From assembly GCF_007829955.1 (NCBI RefSeq), contig NZ_VIWX01000001.1:1426001-1490000 (forward strand): a stretch of 64,000 nt of DNA, in the 5' to 3' direction. The notes below the pieces were generated by a model. It had not been told where the DNA came from. It saw nothing but the letters and a program-made list of their open reading frames with translations, and did no database searches. The DNA comes from Saccharopolyspora dendranthemae. GTDB lineage: Bacteria; Actinomycetota; Actinomycetes; Mycobacteriales; Pseudonocardiaceae. Position numbers and translations under genes: made by a program. Below, piece by piece: positions 25,037 through 36,797 of the stretch (position 1 is its first letter; the number at the start of each line of letters is the position of its first letter).

Positions 25037-26539
25037 TCAGACCGCGAGCGGGAGCGCGGTGGGGTGGACCGGGGACGGGAGCTCGGAGGTTCCCATCAGG
25101 TGGCTGTCCACCGCGTGCGCGACCGAGCGGCCCTCGGCGATGGCCCAGACGACCAGCGACGCGCCGCGGTGGGCGTCACCGCAGACGAACACGTCCGGGG
25201 CGGTGGTCTCCCAGTTCGAGCCCGAACCGATCGTGCCGCGCGGGGTGAGCTCGATGCCCAGGCCGTCCAGCAGCGGCATGTGCTCGACGCCCTCGAAACC
25301 GATGGCCAGGAGCGCCAGGTCGCAGGGCAGCTCCTCGACCTCGTCGGAGACCGGAACCACCTGGCGGCGGCCGTTCTCGTCGCGGCGGACCTCGACGTGG
25401 CGCAGCCGCACCGCGCGGACGTTGCCGTCCTCGTCGCCCGCGAAGGACTCGATGGACACGGCGAACTTCCGCTCACCGGCCTCCTCGTGCGCCGGGTAGG
25501 TGCGCAAGATGTACGGCCAGGTCGGCCACGGCGAGCGCTCGTCGTCGCGCTCAGTGGGCGGCTGCGGGTAGTTGTCCAGCTGCGTCACCGACAACGCGCC
25601 CTGACGGGTCGCGGTCCCGTAGCAGTCGGCACCGGTGTCACCACCACCGAGGATGATGACGTGCTTGCCCTCGGCGGAGATCGGCGACGGGCCGTCGCCC
25701 TCGACCTCCTTGTTGGCCGGGACCAGGTGCTCCATCGCCAGGTGCACACCGCCGAGCTCGCGGCCCGGGACGGTGGTGTCGTCGCGCCCGCGCAGCGCGC
25801 CGACCGCCAGCACCACGGCGTCGTAGCCGGCGCGCAGGTCCGCCACGGTCAGGTCCGCGCCGACCTCGCACCCGGTGATGAATCGCGTGCCCTCGTCGCG
25901 CATCTGCACGAGACGCCGGTCCAGGACTGACTTCTCCATCTTGAACTCGGGGATCCCGTAGCGCAGCAGCCCGCCGATGCGGTCGTCGCGCTCGTAGACG
26001 GTCACCTCGTGGCCCGCTCGGGTCAGCTGCTGCGCGGCGGCCAGGCCGGCCGGTCCGGAACCGACCACGGCGACCCGCTTGCCGGTGCGCTCCTCGGAGA
26101 GCTGCGGCGGGACGTTGCCGTTCTCCCAGCTGACCTCGGCGATGGTCTCCTCGACCCGCTTGATCGCCACCGCACCTCCGGCCTCCGGCGAGATCGCCAG
26201 CACGCAACCGGCTTCGCACGGCGCCGGGCACAACTTGCCGGTGAACTCCGGGAAGTTGTTGGTCGCGTGCAGGCGGTCCCCGGCCATCTCCCACTGGCCT
26301 CGGCGGACCATGTTGTTCCACTCCGGGATGAGGTTGCCCAGCGGGCAGCCCGCCGAACCCGAGTGACAGAAGGGGATTCCGCAGTCCATGCACCGCGCCG
26401 CCTGCGTGGCGACCTGCTCGTTGCGGTCCTCGGTGGACAGCGCGGCGTAGACCTCGCGCCAGTCGCCCAGCCGCTCGTCGGTCGGGCGCTTGGGAGCGTT
26501 GGTCCGCGCGTGCTTCAGAAAGCCCTTGGGGTCAGCCAC
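25037..26539 (-). CDS. gltD: glutamate synthase (NADPH) small subunit
   Basis: Beta subunit of GOGAT; takes electrons from NADPH through FAD and iron-sulfur clusters to the large subunit for glutamate synthesis from glutamine and 2-oxoglutarate. 500 residues. The N-terminal cysteine clusters are [21 protein letters not shown] and [10 protein letters not shown], the FAD fold is [14 protein letters not shown] and the NADPH fold [16 protein letters not shown] 26539 overlaps the gltB stop by eight bases, so translation is coupled. A terminator follows. Confidence 0.97.
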   Translation of the reverse strand: MADPKGFLKHARTNAPKRPTDERLGDWREVYAALSTEDRNEQVATQAARCMDCGIPFCHSGSAGCPLGNLIPEWNNMVRRGQWEMAGDRLHATNNFPEFTGKLCPAPCEAGCVLAISPEAGGAVAIKRVEETIAEVSWENGNVPPQLSEERTGKRVAVVGSGPAGLAAAQQLTRAGHEVTVYERDDRIGGLLRYGIPEFKMEKSVLDRRLVQMRDEGTRFITGCEVGADLTVADLRAGYDAVVLAVGALRGRDDTTVPGRELGGVHLAMEHLVPANKEVEGDGPSPISAEGKHVIILGGGDTGADCYGTATRQGALSVTQLDNYPQPPTERDDERSPWPTWPYILRTYPAHEEAGERKFAVSIESFAGDEDGNVRAVRLRHVEVRRDENGRRQVVPVSDEVEELPCDLALLAIGFEGVEHMPLLDGLGIELTPRGTIGSGSNWETTAPDVFVCGDAHRGASLVVWAIAEGRSVAHAVDSHLMGTSELPSPVHPTALPLAV

Positions 26540-29500
26540 GGGAAGCCTCCATGATCGCCTCGTTCACGTCCCTGCCCTCGACCTTGGCCATCCGCATGGC
26601 GTCCAGGACTCGCTGGAAGTCGCGCGGCATCACCTTGGTGAAGGCCGCCGAACGACGCCGCCAGTCACCCAGCAGCGACGCGGCCACGGCCGACCCCGTC
26701 AGCTCGTGGTGCCGGTGCACGACCTCGTGCAACCACTTGAGCTCCTTGGCGCTCAGCGGTTTGAGATCCACCATCGCGGTGTTCACCCGCACCGGGTCCA
26801 GGTCCAGCACGTAGGCGATGCCGCCGGACATGCCGGCCCCGACGTTGCGGCCCGTGCCGCCCAGCACGACCGCCCGGCCGCCGGTCATGTACTCGAAGGC
26901 GTGGTCGCCCACCCCCTCGCAGACCAGCTGCGCACCGGAGTTGCGGACGGCGAAGCGCTCACCGACCTGGCCGCGCAGGTAGATCTCACCGCCGGTCGCG
27001 CCGTAGCCGATGACGTTGCCGGCGATGACCTGGTCCTCGGCTCGGAACGCCGACCGCGGGTCGGGACGGACCACGATCCGCCCGCCGGAGAGGCCCTTGC
27101 CGACGTAGTCGTTGGCGTCGCCGACCATGTCCAGCGTGATGCCGGAAGGCAGGAAGGCGCCCAGCGACTGCCCGGCCGAGCCCTCCAGCTCGACGTGGAT
27201 GGTGTCCTCCGGCAGCCCGTCACCGCCGAAGCGGCGGGACACCTCCGCGCCGAGCAGGGTTCCGACGGTGCGGTTGACGTTGCGCACCGGCAGCTGCAGA
27301 CGCACCGGTCGCGCGTCCTCCAGCGCCGCCTCGGCGAGCTGGATCAGCGTGCGGTCCAGCGCCCGGTCGAGACCGTGGTCCTGCTCGCGGACCCGGCGGC
27401 GCACCGGCGAGTAGGGGGTCCGCGGTTCGGTGAACACCGGTTCCAGGTCCAGACCCCGGGACTTCCAGTGCTGCACGGCCTCGTCGCGGCGCAGCGCCGA
27501 GACCTGGCCGATGGCCTCGTCCAGCGTCCGGAAACCCAGCTGCGCCAGGTGTTCCCGCACCTCCTGGGCGATGAACTCGAAGAAGTTCACCACGTGCTCG
27601 ACCTGACCGGTGAAACGCTTGCGCAGGTCCGGGTTCTGGGTCGCGACGCCGACCGGGCAGGTGTCGAGGTGGCAGACCCGCATCATGATGCAGCCCTCCA
27701 CCACCAGCGGAGCGGTGGCGAAGCCGTACTCCTCGGCACCCAGCAGCGCGGCGACCACGACGTCGCGGCCGGTCTTGAAACCACCGTCACACTGCACCGT
27801 GATCCGGTCGCGCAGGCCGTTGAGCAGCAGCGTCTGCTGCGTTTCGGCGAGCCCGACCTCCCACGGCGTCCCCGCGTGCTTGAGCGAGGTCAGGGGCGCG
27901 GCACCGGTGCCGCCGTCGTGGCCGGAGATGAGCACGACGTCGGCGTGCGCTTTGGACACGCCCGCCGCGACCGTGCCGACGCCGACCTCGCTGACCAGCT
28001 TGACGTGCACGCGGGCCTGCTCGTTGGCGTTCTTGAGGTCGTGGATCAGCTGCGCCAGGTCCTCGATCGAGTAGATGTCGTGGTGCGGCGGCGGCGAGAT
28101 CAGCCCGACGCCCGGCGTGGAGTGCCGCGTCTTGGCGATCCACGGGTACACCTTGTGCGCGGGCAGCTGACCGCCCTCACCGGGCTTGGCACCCTGGGCC
28201 ATCTTGATCTGGATGTCGCTGGCGTTGACCAGGTATTCGCTGGTCACGCCGAAACGACCGGAGGCCACCTGCTTGACCGCCGAGCGCCGTTCCGGGTCGT
28301 GGAGCCGGTCGACGTCCTCGCCGCCCTCACCCGAGTTGGACTTGCCGCCGATGCGGTTCATCGCGATCGCCAAGACCTCGTGGGCCTCGGCGGAGATCGC
28401 GCCGTAGCTCATCGCACCGGTGGAGAACCGCTTCATGATCGCCGAAGCCGGTTCGACCTCGTCGACGTCGATCGGCTCGCGGCCGCTGTCGAACCCGAAC
28501 AGCCCGCGCAGCGTCCCGCCCTCGGCGGCGAGCCGGTCGCATTCCGAGGTGTACTCGCGGAACTTGTCGTACTGACCGGTCTTCGTCGAGTGCTGCAGCA
28601 GGAACACGGTTTCCGGGGTGAACAGGTGGAGTTCGCCCTCACGGCGGTAGGAGTAGTCGCCGCCGATCTCCAGCTTCCGGTGCACCCGCTCGGTCGGGTT
28701 GTCCGGGTAGGCGCTGCGGTGCCGCTGCGCGACCTCCTCGGCCAGCTCGTCCAGGCCGACTCCGCCGAGCTTGGAGGTGGTGCCCAGGAAGTAGGACTCC
28801 ACGATGTCCTTCGACAGGCCGACCGCCTCGAAGACCTGCGCGGCGGTGTAGGCGCCGACGGTGGAGATGCCCATCTTGGACATCACCTTCAGCACCCCCT
28901 TGACCAGGGCCTGCACGTAGTTCCGGACGGCGATCTTCGGTCGCACGCCGGAGATCTGGCCGGTCGCGACCATGTCCTCGATGGCCTCGAAGGCGAGGTA
29001 CGGGTTGACCGCCGCCGCGCCGTAGCCCAGCAGCGCGGCGACGTGGTGCACCTCGCGGGCGTCGCCGGACTCCACCACGAGGGCGACGCGCAGCCGCTCC
29101 TTGGTCTGGATCAGGTACTGGTGCACGGCCGACACCAGCAGCAGCGACGGGATCGGCGCGAGCCGGTGATCGGAGTCGCGGTCGGAGAGCACCAGCACCC
29201 GCGCACCACCGGCGATGGCATCGGACGCCTCGGCCCGGACCCGCTCGATGGCCTCGGCGAGCGCCTGCCCACCACCGTCCACTTCGTACAGACCGGAGAT
29301 CACCGACGTGGCGAACCCGGGCAGGTCGCCGTCGTCGTTGATGTGGATGAGCTTGGCCAGCTCGTCGTTGTCGATCACCGGGTTGGGCAGCACGACGTGC
29401 CTGCACGACGCCGCGGACGGGGTCAGCACGTTCTGCTCCGGCCCCATGATCCGCGCCACCGAGGTGACGATCTCCTCGCGGATGGCATCCAGCGGCGGGT

Positions 29501-31082
29501 TCGTGACCTGCGCGAACTGCTGCACGAAGTAGTCGTAGAGCATCCGCGAGCGCTGCGACAGCGGAGCCGGCGGGGTGTCCGCGCCCATCGACCCCAGCGG
29601 CTCGGCGCCGCCGGTGGCCATCGGGGCGAGCAGCAGGCTCAGCTCCTCCTCGGTGTAACCGAAGGACAGCTCGCGGCGCACCACCGACTCGTGGGTGCTG
29701 ACCACGTGCTCGCGGTCGGCGAGCTCGTCGAGGTTGAGCAGCCCGGCGTGCAGCCACTCGTCGTAGGCGTGCTCGGAGGCCAGCTCGGTCTTGAACTCCT
29801 CGTCGTCGACGATGCGGCCCTGCTCGGTGTCGATCAGGAACATCCGGCCCGGCTGCAAGCGCCCCTTCGCCACCACGTCGGAGGGCTCCACGCCCAGGAC
29901 GCCGGACTCGCTGGCCAGCACCACGCGGTCGTCGGAGGTCCGCCACCAGCGGGCCGGGCGCAGTCCGTTGCGGTCCAGCACCGCGCCGACCAGCGCGCCA
30001 TCGGTGAAGGTGACGCACGCCGGGCCGTCCCACGGCTCCATCAGGCTGGCGTGGAACTGGTAGAACGCCTTGCGCTTGGGGTCCATCTCGGCGTGGTTCT
30101 CCCACGCCTCCGGGATCATCATCAGCACCGCGTGCGGGAGGGATCGGCCGCCGAGGTGCAGCAGCTCCAGGACCTCGTCGAAGGACGCCGAGTCGGACGC
30201 GTCGTCGGCGCAGATCGGGTACAGCCGCGACAGCTCCCCCGGGATGAGGTCGGAGTCCAGCAGCGCCTCGCGAGCCCGCATCCGGTTGCGGTTGCCGCGA
30301 ATCGTGTTGATCTCGCCGTTGTGCGCCACGTAGCGGAACGGGTGCGCCAGCGGCCACGACGGGAAGGTGTTGGTGGAGAACCGGCTGTGCACCAGCGCGA
30401 TGGCGCTGGCCAGCCGCTCGTCGGTGAGGTCGGGGAAGAACGCGGGCAGCTGCCCGGTGGTGAGCATGCCCTTGTAGACGAACGTGCGACCCGACAGCGA
30501 CGGGAAGTACAGCTCCAGGTCCTCCGCCGCCGCGTCCCGCTCGGCGCGTTTGCGCAGGCAGAAGGCCAGCCGGTCCAGCGCCAGGCCCGACTCGCCGTCC
30601 TTCCCGGCCACCATCAGGGTCGCGAAGTGCGGCATGCACTCGCGTGCCGTGGTACCCACGTCCGCGCCGTCCGGCGTGGTGGGCACGTCCCGCCACCCCA
30701 GGACCTCCAGGGCCTCCTCCGCCGCGATCCGCTCGACCAGGGCCACCACGCGCTCGCGCTGCCCGGCGTCGGCGGGCAGGAACGCCATCCCGGCGGCGTA
30801 GCGGCTCGAACCATCGGCCGCGGGTTCGGGCAGGGCGACGCCCGCCGTGGCGCGCAGCAGCTCGTCGGGCAGCTGCAGCAGGATGCCGGCGCCGTCACCG
30901 CTGGTGGGCTCGGCGCCCGCGGCACCGCGGTGCTCCAGGTTCGCCAGGGCGGTCAGCGCATCGGCGACGATGCCGTGCGAACGCCGACCGCGGACGTCGG
31001 CGACCATGGCCACACCGCAGGAGTCCTGCTCGGCTGCAGGGTCGTACAAACCCCGTGCCGCTGGGATCGCAGAGAAGACCAC
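26532..31082 (-). CDS. gltB: glutamate synthase large subunit
   Basis: 1516 residues from GTG 31082, preceded by AGGAGG (complement of 31091-31096). Order: short propeptide (about 21 residues) ending at the catalytic cysteine C22 (EQDSCGVAM) of the class II glutaminase domain; central domain; FMN synthase domain with [27 protein letters not shown] and [11 protein letters not shown]; the iron-sulfur segment [13 protein letters not shown]; and the C-terminal beta-helix GXGXG domain. Upstream in-frame codons extend 131 residues, but the ribosome site and family alignment favour this start. First gene of gltBD. Confidence 0.97.
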   Translation of the reverse strand: MVFSAIPAARGLYDPAAEQDSCGVAMVADVRGRRSHGIVADALTALANLEHRGAAGAEPTSGDGAGILLQLPDELLRATAGVALPEPAADGSSRYAAGMAFLPADAGQRERVVALVERIAAEEALEVLGWRDVPTTPDGADVGTTARECMPHFATLMVAGKDGESGLALDRLAFCLRKRAERDAAAEDLELYFPSLSGRTFVYKGMLTTGQLPAFFPDLTDERLASAIALVHSRFSTNTFPSWPLAHPFRYVAHNGEINTIRGNRNRMRAREALLDSDLIPGELSRLYPICADDASDSASFDEVLELLHLGGRSLPHAVLMMIPEAWENHAEMDPKRKAFYQFHASLMEPWDGPACVTFTDGALVGAVLDRNGLRPARWWRTSDDRVVLASESGVLGVEPSDVVAKGRLQPGRMFLIDTEQGRIVDDEEFKTELASEHAYDEWLHAGLLNLDELADREHVVSTHESVVRRELSFGYTEEELSLLLAPMATGGAEPLGSMGADTPPAPLSQRSRMLYDYFVQQFAQVTNPPLDAIREEIVTSVARIMGPEQNVLTPSAASCRHVVLPNPVIDNDELAKLIHINDDGDLPGFATSVISGLYEVDGGGQALAEAIERVRAEASDAIAGGARVLVLSDRDSDHRLAPIPSLLLVSAVHQYLIQTKERLRVALVVESGDAREVHHVAALLGYGAAAVNPYLAFEAIEDMVATGQISGVRPKIAVRNYVQALVKGVLKVMSKMGISTVGAYTAAQVFEAVGLSKDIVESYFLGTTSKLGGVGLDELAEEVAQRHRSAYPDNPTERVHRKLEIGGDYSYRREGELHLFTPETVFLLQHSTKTGQYDKFREYTSECDRLAAEGGTLRGLFGFDSGREPIDVDEVEPASAIMKRFSTGAMSYGAISAEAHEVLAIAMNRIGGKSNSGEGGEDVDRLHDPERRSAVKQVASGRFGVTSEYLVNASDIQIKMAQGAKPGEGGQLPAHKVYPWIAKTRHSTPGVGLISPPPHHDIYSIEDLAQLIHDLKNANEQARVHVKLVSEVGVGTVAAGVSKAHADVVLISGHDGGTGAAPLTSLKHAGTPWEVGLAETQQTLLLNGLRDRITVQCDGGFKTGRDVVVAALLGAEEYGFATAPLVVEGCIMMRVCHLDTCPVGVATQNPDLRKRFTGQVEHVVNFFEFIAQEVREHLAQLGFRTLDEAIGQVSALRRDEAVQHWKSRGLDLEPVFTEPRTPYSPVRRRVREQDHGLDRALDRTLIQLAEAALEDARPVRLQLPVRNVNRTVGTLLGAEVSRRFGGDGLPEDTIHVELEGSAGQSLGAFLPSGITLDMVGDANDYVGKGLSGGRIVVRPDPRSAFRAEDQVIAGNVIGYGATGGEIYLRGQVGERFAVRNSGAQLVCEGVGDHAFEYMTGGRAVVLGGTGRNVGAGMSGGIAYVLDLDPVRVNTAMVDLKPLSAKELKWLHEVVHRHHELTGSAVAASLLGDWRRRSAAFTKVMPRDFQRVLDAMRMAKVEGRDVNEAIMEASRG

Positions 31083-31634
31083 TGCGCAGCCCTCCTCGTC
31101 ATACTCGTGCGTGAAAGTCGGCGGTCGGCCGTTGACCTGACTTCTTCGACTTCTGGGCACGGGACGGCTTTGGCCCGCAGCTGAAAGATCCGGTTCTGCC
31201 GTGAAAATGAGGTCGGGCGCGCTCGCCCGTTCGCTGTAACCGGAGCGTTGAGCAAACTTTACAGCCGGGACACCCGGAAGCACCAACACGAAACGTGATG
31301 CCGACCATCTTGTTGTTGCGCCTGTCGCTGACTGCTCGTCGGCGAATTGGCTGCTCAGAGGCACCACCGAGACCACGGCGTCACGTCGCGGGCGGTGTGG
31401 CGGCCTGAACACATCACACGGCCCCGCACCGATCGGCGGGCTGCTCGCGAGGGCGAACCACTCGTCGTCGGACACGGCCCGTCATCGAATTTACCTGCTG
31501 CGTCGCCGCCTGTGCACCTCTCGCGCTGGTGTGACCTCCAGCAACGCCAAGGCCTGATCTTTGCTGATATCTTTCCAGCTCAGGGCACTCACCACGGTGA
31601 GCGCTCGTTCGCCAGCTCCGACCCGAGGGAAGAC
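31083..31634. other. divergent gltB / btuF-like regulatory gap
   Basis: 552 bases without a gene. The gltB side contains an inverted pair CTGTAA (31234-31239) and TTACAG (31259-31264) and several AT-rich patches that may hold its promoter. I looked for a GlnR box and for cobalamin riboswitch signatures before the ABC genes and found no convincing match to either. Confidence 0.4.
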
Positions 31635-32576
31635 ATGACCGGGTTCCGTCGTCTCGCCGCCCTGATGATGGCCGCGTTCGCCCTGTTCACCATGATCACG
31701 GCTTGCGCGACCCGCCAGCCCTCCCCGGTACCGGTGGTGCCCGACGATCCCGCCTCGGCCTTCCCCGCGAAGGTCTCGCTGCCGGGCGGCCAGCCGGTGA
31801 CCCTGCTGCAGCAGCCCAAGCGGATCGTGTCGCTGTCGCCATCGGCCACCGAGACGCTCTACGCGCTCGGCGCCGGTGACCAGGTCGTCGCGGTCGACCA
31901 GGCCTCGAACTTCCCGGCGAACGCCCCGCGCACCGAGCTGTCCAGCTTCAACGCCGACGCGGCCGCCGTGGCGGGCAAGGACCCGGACCTGGTCATCGCG
32001 CCGGACAACGCCACCCAGCTCGCCGAAGGGCTCAAGACCGTCGACGTGCCGGTGCTGCTGACGCCGTCGGCCGCGAGCCTGGACGACGCCTACCAGCAGA
32101 TCCAGGTGATCGGGCAGGCCACCGGGCACGGCAACCAGGCCGGAGCGCTCGTGCAGAAGATGCGCACCGAGATCGCCGACATCGTGGCCGCCACCCCCAA
32201 GCCGCCGCAGCCGATGACCTACTTCCACGAGGTCAGCCCCGATCTCTACACGGCGACCTCGCGGAGCTTCGTGGGCAACGTCTACTCGTTGTTCGGGATG
32301 GTCAACATCGCCGACTCGGCCCCCGGCCCGTTCCCGCAGCTGTCGCAGGAGCACGTCGTGCAGGCCAACCCGAACCTGATCTTCGCCGCCGACACCAAGT
32401 GCTGCGGCGTCAACGCCCCGGCGATCGCCGCGCGGCCCGGCTGGCAGAGCATCGACGCGGTCCGCCGCAACCACGTGGTGGAGCTCGACGACGACCTCGC
32501 GGGCCGTTGGGGACCGCGCGTCGTGGAGCTGGTGCGGGCCATCAGCGAGGCGGCGGGCAAGGCCCAGCAGGGTTGA
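31635..32576 (+). CDS. ABC transporter substrate-binding lipoprotein (BtuF/FecB-like)
   Basis: 313 residues. Signal peptide with lipobox ITAC (lipid-anchored C24), then a class III binding fold: KRIVSLSPSATETLYALGAGDQVVAVD and PDLVIAPDNATQLAEGL in lobe one, a helical backbone, and FVGNVYSLFGMVNIAD / VQANPNLIFAAD in lobe two. Family members bind cobalamin, haem or ferric siderophores outside the membrane. ATG 31635 has GAGGGAAG upstream. First of three genes with overlapping ends (binding protein, permease, ATPase). Lgt, which would lipidate it, is encoded at 34672. The substrate is not certain. Confidence 0.88.
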   Translation: MTGFRRLAALMMAAFALFTMITACATRQPSPVPVVPDDPASAFPAKVSLPGGQPVTLLQQPKRIVSLSPSATETLYALGAGDQVVAVDQASNFPANAPRTELSSFNADAAAVAGKDPDLVIAPDNATQLAEGLKTVDVPVLLTPSAASLDDAYQQIQVIGQATGHGNQAGALVQKMRTEIADIVAATPKPPQPMTYFHEVSPDLYTATSRSFVGNVYSLFGMVNIADSAPGPFPQLSQEHVVQANPNLIFAADTKCCGVNAPAIAARPGWQSIDAVRRNHVVELDDDLAGRWGPRVVELVRAISEAAGKAQQG

Positions 32577-33586
32577 GCGCACCCACTCGGCTCCGCCCCT
32601 GGCACCTCGCCGCCGGATCGGTGTTGCTACTGGGGAGCGTGCTGCTCTCGGTGCTGCTGGGAGCAGCCGAGCTCGGTGGGCAGCGCGTGCTGGCCGAGAT
32701 CGTCGCTCAGCTGACCGGCGGCGTGTCCCCGCTGTCCGAGCGGGAAGCGGCGATCCTGTGGGAGCTGCGGGTCCCCCGGACCGTGCTCGGCGTGCTCGTC
32801 GGAGCGGCGCTGGCCGTGTCCGGCGCGGCCTTCCAGGGCGTGTTCCGCAACCCGCTCGCCGACCCCTACCTGCTGGGATCAGCGGCCGGCGCGGGCCTGG
32901 CCGTCACCCTGGTGATCACCGCGGCACCGGACACCGGGTTGTCGATCCCGGTGCAGGCCGCGGCCTTCGCCGGCGCCCTCGGCGGCGTCGGGCTCACCTG
33001 GCTCGTCGGACGATCGGCAGGTCGTGACACCGCGACCCTGGTGCTGGCCGGAGTGGCGGTGGGCGCTTTCCTCACCGCCGGGCAGACGTTCTTGCAGCAG
33101 CTCCGGGTGGACTCGCTGCAGCAGGTCTACCTGTGGATCCTCGGGCGGTTGAGCACCACCGGGTGGCACGAGGTGCTGATCGTGCTGCCGCAGCTCGCGA
33201 TCTCGGCCGTGGTGCTGTGCCTGTGCGCGCGGCTGCTCGACGTGCTGGGAACCGGTGACGAGGAGGCCGCCTCGCTCGGCGTGCACCCCGGCCGGGTGCG
33301 CGCGCTGGTGCTGATCGCGGCCTCGCTGGCCACCGCCGCCGCGGTGTCGGTGGCGGGGCTGATCGGGTTCGTCGGGCTCGTCGTGCCGCACCTGGTGCGG
33401 CTGGCGCTGGGCGGCGGTTCCCGGATCGTAGTGCCGATGTCGCTGCTGGTCGGCGGGGTATTCCTGGTCTTCGCCGACATGCTGGCGCGCACGCTGCTGG
33501 CACCGGCGGAGATCCCGATCGGCGTGATCACCGCCTTCACCGGCGCCCCGTTCTTCGCCGTCCTGCTGCACCGGAGGCGTGCGTGA
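32573..33586 (+). CDS. ABC transporter permease (BtuC/FecCD family)
   Basis: 337 residues with about ten membrane segments. Family motifs: LRVPRTVLGVLVGAALAVSGAAFQGVFRNPLADPYLLG and later GLIGFVGLVVPHLVRLALG, the latter including the ATPase-coupling loop. Start is TTG 32573, whose TTGA overlaps the stop of the binding-protein gene by four bases. It forms the membrane channel of a cobalamin or iron-siderophore importer. Confidence 0.92.
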   Translation: MSAPTRLRPWHLAAGSVLLLGSVLLSVLLGAAELGGQRVLAEIVAQLTGGVSPLSEREAAILWELRVPRTVLGVLVGAALAVSGAAFQGVFRNPLADPYLLGSAAGAGLAVTLVITAAPDTGLSIPVQAAAFAGALGGVGLTWLVGRSAGRDTATLVLAGVAVGAFLTAGQTFLQQLRVDSLQQVYLWILGRLSTTGWHEVLIVLPQLAISAVVLCLCARLLDVLGTGDEEAASLGVHPGRVRALVLIAASLATAAAVSVAGLIGFVGLVVPHLVRLALGGGSRIVVPMSLLVGGVFLVFADMLARTLLAPAEIPIGVITAFTGAPFFAVLLHRRRA

Positions 33587-34374
33587 GCGGGCTGGAGGTC
33601 CGGGACCTCGCCGCCGGATACCGGCGCAGGACAGTGGTTTCCGGCGTGTCGACCACTGTGGACACCGGCGGCTGGCTGGGCATCATCGGGCCCAACGGAG
33701 CCGGGAAGTCGACGCTGCTCAAAGCCATCGCCGGACTGCTCGGCCACACCGGGGAGGTGCTGGTCGACGGCCGCGGGCTGTCGTCACTGCGCCGCCGGGA
33801 ACGCGCCCGCACCATCGCCTACGCGCCGCAGATCCCGCAGCTGCCGGCCGGCCTGACCGTCACCGACTACATCCTGCTCGGGCGCACGCCCCACCTCGGC
33901 GCGCTCGGCCGCGAGGGGCAGAGCGACCTCGAAGTCGTCAACGAGCTCCTCACCCGGCTCGACCTCACCCACCTCGCCGGACGCTCGCTGCACACGCTCT
34001 CCGGCGGGGAGCGGCAGCGGACCGTGCTCGCCCGGTCGCTGGCCCAACGCGCGGGCGTCCTGCTGCTGGACGAACCCACCACCGGGCTCGACATCGGGCA
34101 CGCCCAGTCCCTGCTCGACCTCGTCGACGAACTGCGCGCGGAGCTCGGGACCACGGTCGTGACGACCCTCCACGACCTCACCCTCGCGGCCCAGTACGCC
34201 GACGACCTGCTGCTGCTCTCCGACGGCGTCCCCGCGGCCCACGGCACCCCCGCCGAGGTCCTCACCCCGGAAGCGCTGCGCACGCACTACGCCGCCCGCG
34301 CCGCGGTCCTCCACACCCCCGACGGCACCCCCGTCATCACCCCCACCCGCGATTCCACGCCCGGCACCGGCTGA
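33583..34374 (+). CDS. ABC transporter ATP-binding protein (BtuD/FecE-like)
   Basis: 263 residues. Walker A GPNGAGKST (36-44), Q-loop YAPQIPQLPAGLTV, signature LSGGERQRTVLARSLAQ, Walker B VLLLDEPTTGLD and switch histidine in TTLHDLTLAAQYADD. GTG 33583 overlaps the permease stop by four bases. It energises uptake by the complex encoded by the two genes upstream. The C-terminal 40 residues are Pro/Thr-rich. Confidence 0.94.
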   Translation: MSGLEVRDLAAGYRRRTVVSGVSTTVDTGGWLGIIGPNGAGKSTLLKAIAGLLGHTGEVLVDGRGLSSLRRRERARTIAYAPQIPQLPAGLTVTDYILLGRTPHLGALGREGQSDLEVVNELLTRLDLTHLAGRSLHTLSGGERQRTVLARSLAQRAGVLLLDEPTTGLDIGHAQSLLDLVDELRAELGTTVVTTLHDLTLAAQYADDLLLLSDGVPAAHGTPAEVLTPEALRTHYAARAAVLHTPDGTPVITPTRDSTPGTG

Positions 34375-34473
34375 TCCTCCCCACTACATCCCCAACCCCT
34401 AGCACTCAGAAACCTCAACGGGGTCGGGGCCCCGATCTCCGCGAACAGTCCTGCCGCCGTTGACCTCGGCATC

Positions 34474-34543
34474 TCCCAGTTTTAGTCCAAACCGAGGACC
34501 ATTCGTGCCCGAAATGTCCGCTCAGTTTGGACTAAAACTGGGA
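34474..34543 (-). repeat. 70-base palindromic element, copy 3
   Basis: TCCCAGTTTTAGTCC ... GGACTAAAACTGGGA with 23-base arms and one mismatch; marker GACATTTCGG on the minus strand. It lies between the convergent ABC ATPase gene and lgt. The remaining bases of the gap (34375-34473, 34544-34671) hold nothing I recognise. Confidence 0.95.
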
Positions 34544-34671
34544 CCTGCCAGGCACCGCCCAGCGCGAGCCCCCGTGCCGAAGCGCGTTGAAACCCGGTGT
34601 TGGGGACGACAAGGCCGAGGCCGCGGCTCCTGGGTGGAGTCGCGGCCTCGGCCTGGGTGCTGGGGAGCGGG

Positions 34672-35904
34672 TCAGGACTGGGTCTTGGCGTCCTCGCCGT
34701 CCTTGCTGGACTTCGCGGGCTTGTCCTCGTCCTCGGCGGACTCGACGTCCGAGTCCGCCGTCGTGTCCTCCGAACCCGCCGACTTGGCGTCCTCGGTCGA
34801 CGTCTTGGTGTCCGAGTCCGAGGTGTCGACGTCCGAATCCGCCGTCTTGGTGTCCGAGTCTGCCGGCTTGGTGTCGGAGTGCGGGGGCTTGGATTCGGGG
34901 TTCTCGTCGTCCGGCTTCGCCTCGGCGGTGGAGTCCCGGGCGTCGGAATCGGCTGCGCCATCGCGGGAATCGTCGCCCGACTTCGGTGCTGCCGTGGACG
35001 GGATGTCCTCCGGGTAGGGCTTGCCCGCGAGCCGGGCCGGGTCCTCGCGCTTGCCCCGGACCACCAGCAGGTAGATGACCGCGCCGATGAAGACCAGCAG
35101 CGAGGTGAAGACGTTGATGCGGATGCCCAGGATGTGGGTGGCCTCGTCGCTGCGCATCATCTCGATCCACACGCGACCAGCGGTGTAACCGGCGACGTAG
35201 AGCGCGAACACGCGGCCGTGGCCCATCCGGAACTTGCGGTCCGCCCACAGCACCAGCAGGAAGACTCCGACGTTCCACAGCAGCTCGTACAGGAACGTCG
35301 GGTGCACGACGGTGATCGGCGTCGGGTCGACCGCCACGCCCGCGATCGGGTCGGCGAGGCCGGTGCCCGGGTCGATGCGCCGGTAGATCTCCAGTCCCCA
35401 CGGCATCGTGGTCTCGCCGCCGTAGAGCTCCTGGTTGAACCAGTTGCCGAGCCTGCCGACGGCCTGCGCCAGGACCAGGCCCGGCGCGACGGTGTCGGCG
35501 AACGCGGGCAGCGGAACGCCTCGCTGACGGCAGCCGATCCAGGCACCCACGGCGCCGAGCGCGACCGCGCCCCAGATGCCGAGACCGCCCTCCCAGACCT
35601 TCAGCGCGTCCAGCGGGTTCTTGTCCGGCCCGAAGTACTTGTACCAGTCGGTGGCCACGTGGTAGAGCCGCCCGCCGATGAGGCCGAACGGCACCGCCCA
35701 CACGGCGACGTCGACGACGGTGCCCTCACGACCACCGCGCGCGATCCAGCGGCGGCTGCTGATCCACACCGCCAGCACGATGCCGGCGATGATGCACAGC
35801 GCATACGCCCGCAGCGGGATCGGACCGATGTACCAAACCCCCTGCGGAGGGCTGGGAATGTTGGTCAGCAGAGGACTCGCCGAAGCGACAACCGGGGCAT
35901 TCAC
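34672..35904 (-). CDS. lgt: prolipoprotein diacylglyceryl transferase with Ser/Asp-rich tail
   Basis: Membrane enzyme that attaches diacylglycerol to the lipobox cysteine of prolipoproteins. 410 residues. About seven membrane segments; Lgt signature [16 protein letters not shown] with the essential R, N and E residues, preceded by [10 protein letters not shown]. After about residue 300 comes a hydrophilic cytoplasmic tail of about 110 residues rich in Ser, Asp and Lys ([20 protein letters not shown]). Long tails are also known in mycobacterial Lgt. Start GTG 35904 follows TACCGT by seven bases (leaderless). It lies 104 bases after trpA, as in other actinobacteria. Confidence 0.93.
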   Translation of the reverse strand: MNAPVVASASPLLTNIPSPPQGVWYIGPIPLRAYALCIIAGIVLAVWISSRRWIARGGREGTVVDVAVWAVPFGLIGGRLYHVATDWYKYFGPDKNPLDALKVWEGGLGIWGAVALGAVGAWIGCRQRGVPLPAFADTVAPGLVLAQAVGRLGNWFNQELYGGETTMPWGLEIYRRIDPGTGLADPIAGVAVDPTPITVVHPTFLYELLWNVGVFLLVLWADRKFRMGHGRVFALYVAGYTAGRVWIEMMRSDEATHILGIRINVFTSLLVFIGAVIYLLVVRGKREDPARLAGKPYPEDIPSTAAPKSGDDSRDGAADSDARDSTAEAKPDDENPESKPPHSDTKPADSDTKTADSDVDTSDSDTKTSTEDAKSAGSEDTTADSDVESAEDEDKPAKSSKDGEDAKTQS

Positions 35905-35911
35905 AGTGCTT

Positions 35912-35917
35912 ACGGTA
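35912..35917 (-). promoter_or_regulatory. leaderless promoter of lgt (-10 TACCGT)
   Basis: TACCGT on the minus strand, seven bases before the GTG start, with no ribosome site. It implies lgt has its own promoter in addition to read-through from the trp genes. Confidence 0.5.
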
Positions 35918-36008
35918 TCGGGCGCCCGACCGCACGTGAGCACCCCCCACGCCGCGTCACAGCTGGACAACGAACCTGTGACCCGTTCGCGAAGAACGTG
36001 TTGAGGGC

Positions 36009-36797
36009 TCAGGCTTCGCGCACGCCCGCGGCGAGGTCCGCGGTCAACGCGCGGACGCCTGCGGGACCGTCCTGCTCCGCGCGGGTCACGAAGGCCGAGC
36101 CCACGATCACCCCGTCGGCGAAGCGCCCCACCTCGGCGGCCTGCTCGCGGGAGCGCACGCCCAGGCCGACGCCGATCGGCAGGTCGGTGTGCGCGCGGGT
36201 GCGGCCCACCAGGCCCGACGCGGCCGACCCGACGGAGTCGCGCGCACCGGTCACGCCCATCACCGACGTGGCGTAGATGAAGCCGCTGCTGGCCTTGGCG
36301 GTCAGCGCCAGCCGCTCCTCCGTGGAGGACGGCGCGACCAGGAAGATCCGGTCCAGCCCGTGCTCGTCGGTGGCGGCGATCCAGTCCTCGCCCTCGTCGG
36401 GGATGAGGTCCGGGGTGATCACGCCGAGCCCGCCGGCCGACTTGAGGTCGCGGGCGAAGGCGTCCACGCCGTAGCGGTGCACCGGGTTCCAATAGGTCAT
36501 CACGACCGCCTTGCCACCGGCATCGGCGATGGCGGAGACGATGTCGAACACCTGGCGGACCCGGAAACCGGCCTTCAGCGCCGTTTCGCTGGCGGCCTGG
36601 ATCGTCGGCCCGTCCATCACCGGGTCGGAGAACGGCAGCCCGACCTCGACGATGTCGCAACCCGGCCCGTCGCCCGGCAGCATCGCCTGGAACAGCTCCT
36701 TGCTGCCCTCGACGGTCGGATACCCGGCGGGCAGGTAGCCGATCAGCGCGGCCCGCGACTCATCGCGGCACGTCTGGAAGACCTCACGCAGGCTCAT
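36009..36797 (-). CDS. trpA: tryptophan synthase alpha chain
   Basis: Cleaves indole-3-glycerol phosphate to indole and glyceraldehyde 3-phosphate and passes indole to TrpB. 262 residues, TIM barrel. The catalytic glutamate and aspartate lie in [20 protein letters not shown]; the phosphate site includes [13 protein letters not shown] and [11 protein letters not shown] choose ATG 36797, which overlaps the trpB stop by one base (TGATG), over the GTG one codon earlier. Confidence 0.97.
   Translation of the reverse strand: MSLREVFQTCRDESRAALIGYLPAGYPTVEGSKELFQAMLPGDGPGCDIVEVGLPFSDPVMDGPTIQAASETALKAGFRVRQVFDIVSAIADAGGKAVVMTYWNPVHRYGVDAFARDLKSAGGLGVITPDLIPDEGEDWIAATDEHGLDRIFLVAPSSTEERLALTAKASSGFIYATSVMGVTGARDSVGSAASGLVGRTRAHTDLPIGVGLGVRSREQAAEVGRFADGVIVGSAFVTRAEQDGPAGVRALTADLAAGVREA

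Noticed and set aside
31083..31634. Cobalamin riboswitch before the BtuF-like gene, or GlnR box before gltB
   Set aside because: I could not find the B12-box or other conserved cobalamin aptamer segments, and the GTNAC/GAAAC pieces present are not spaced as in GlnR sites.
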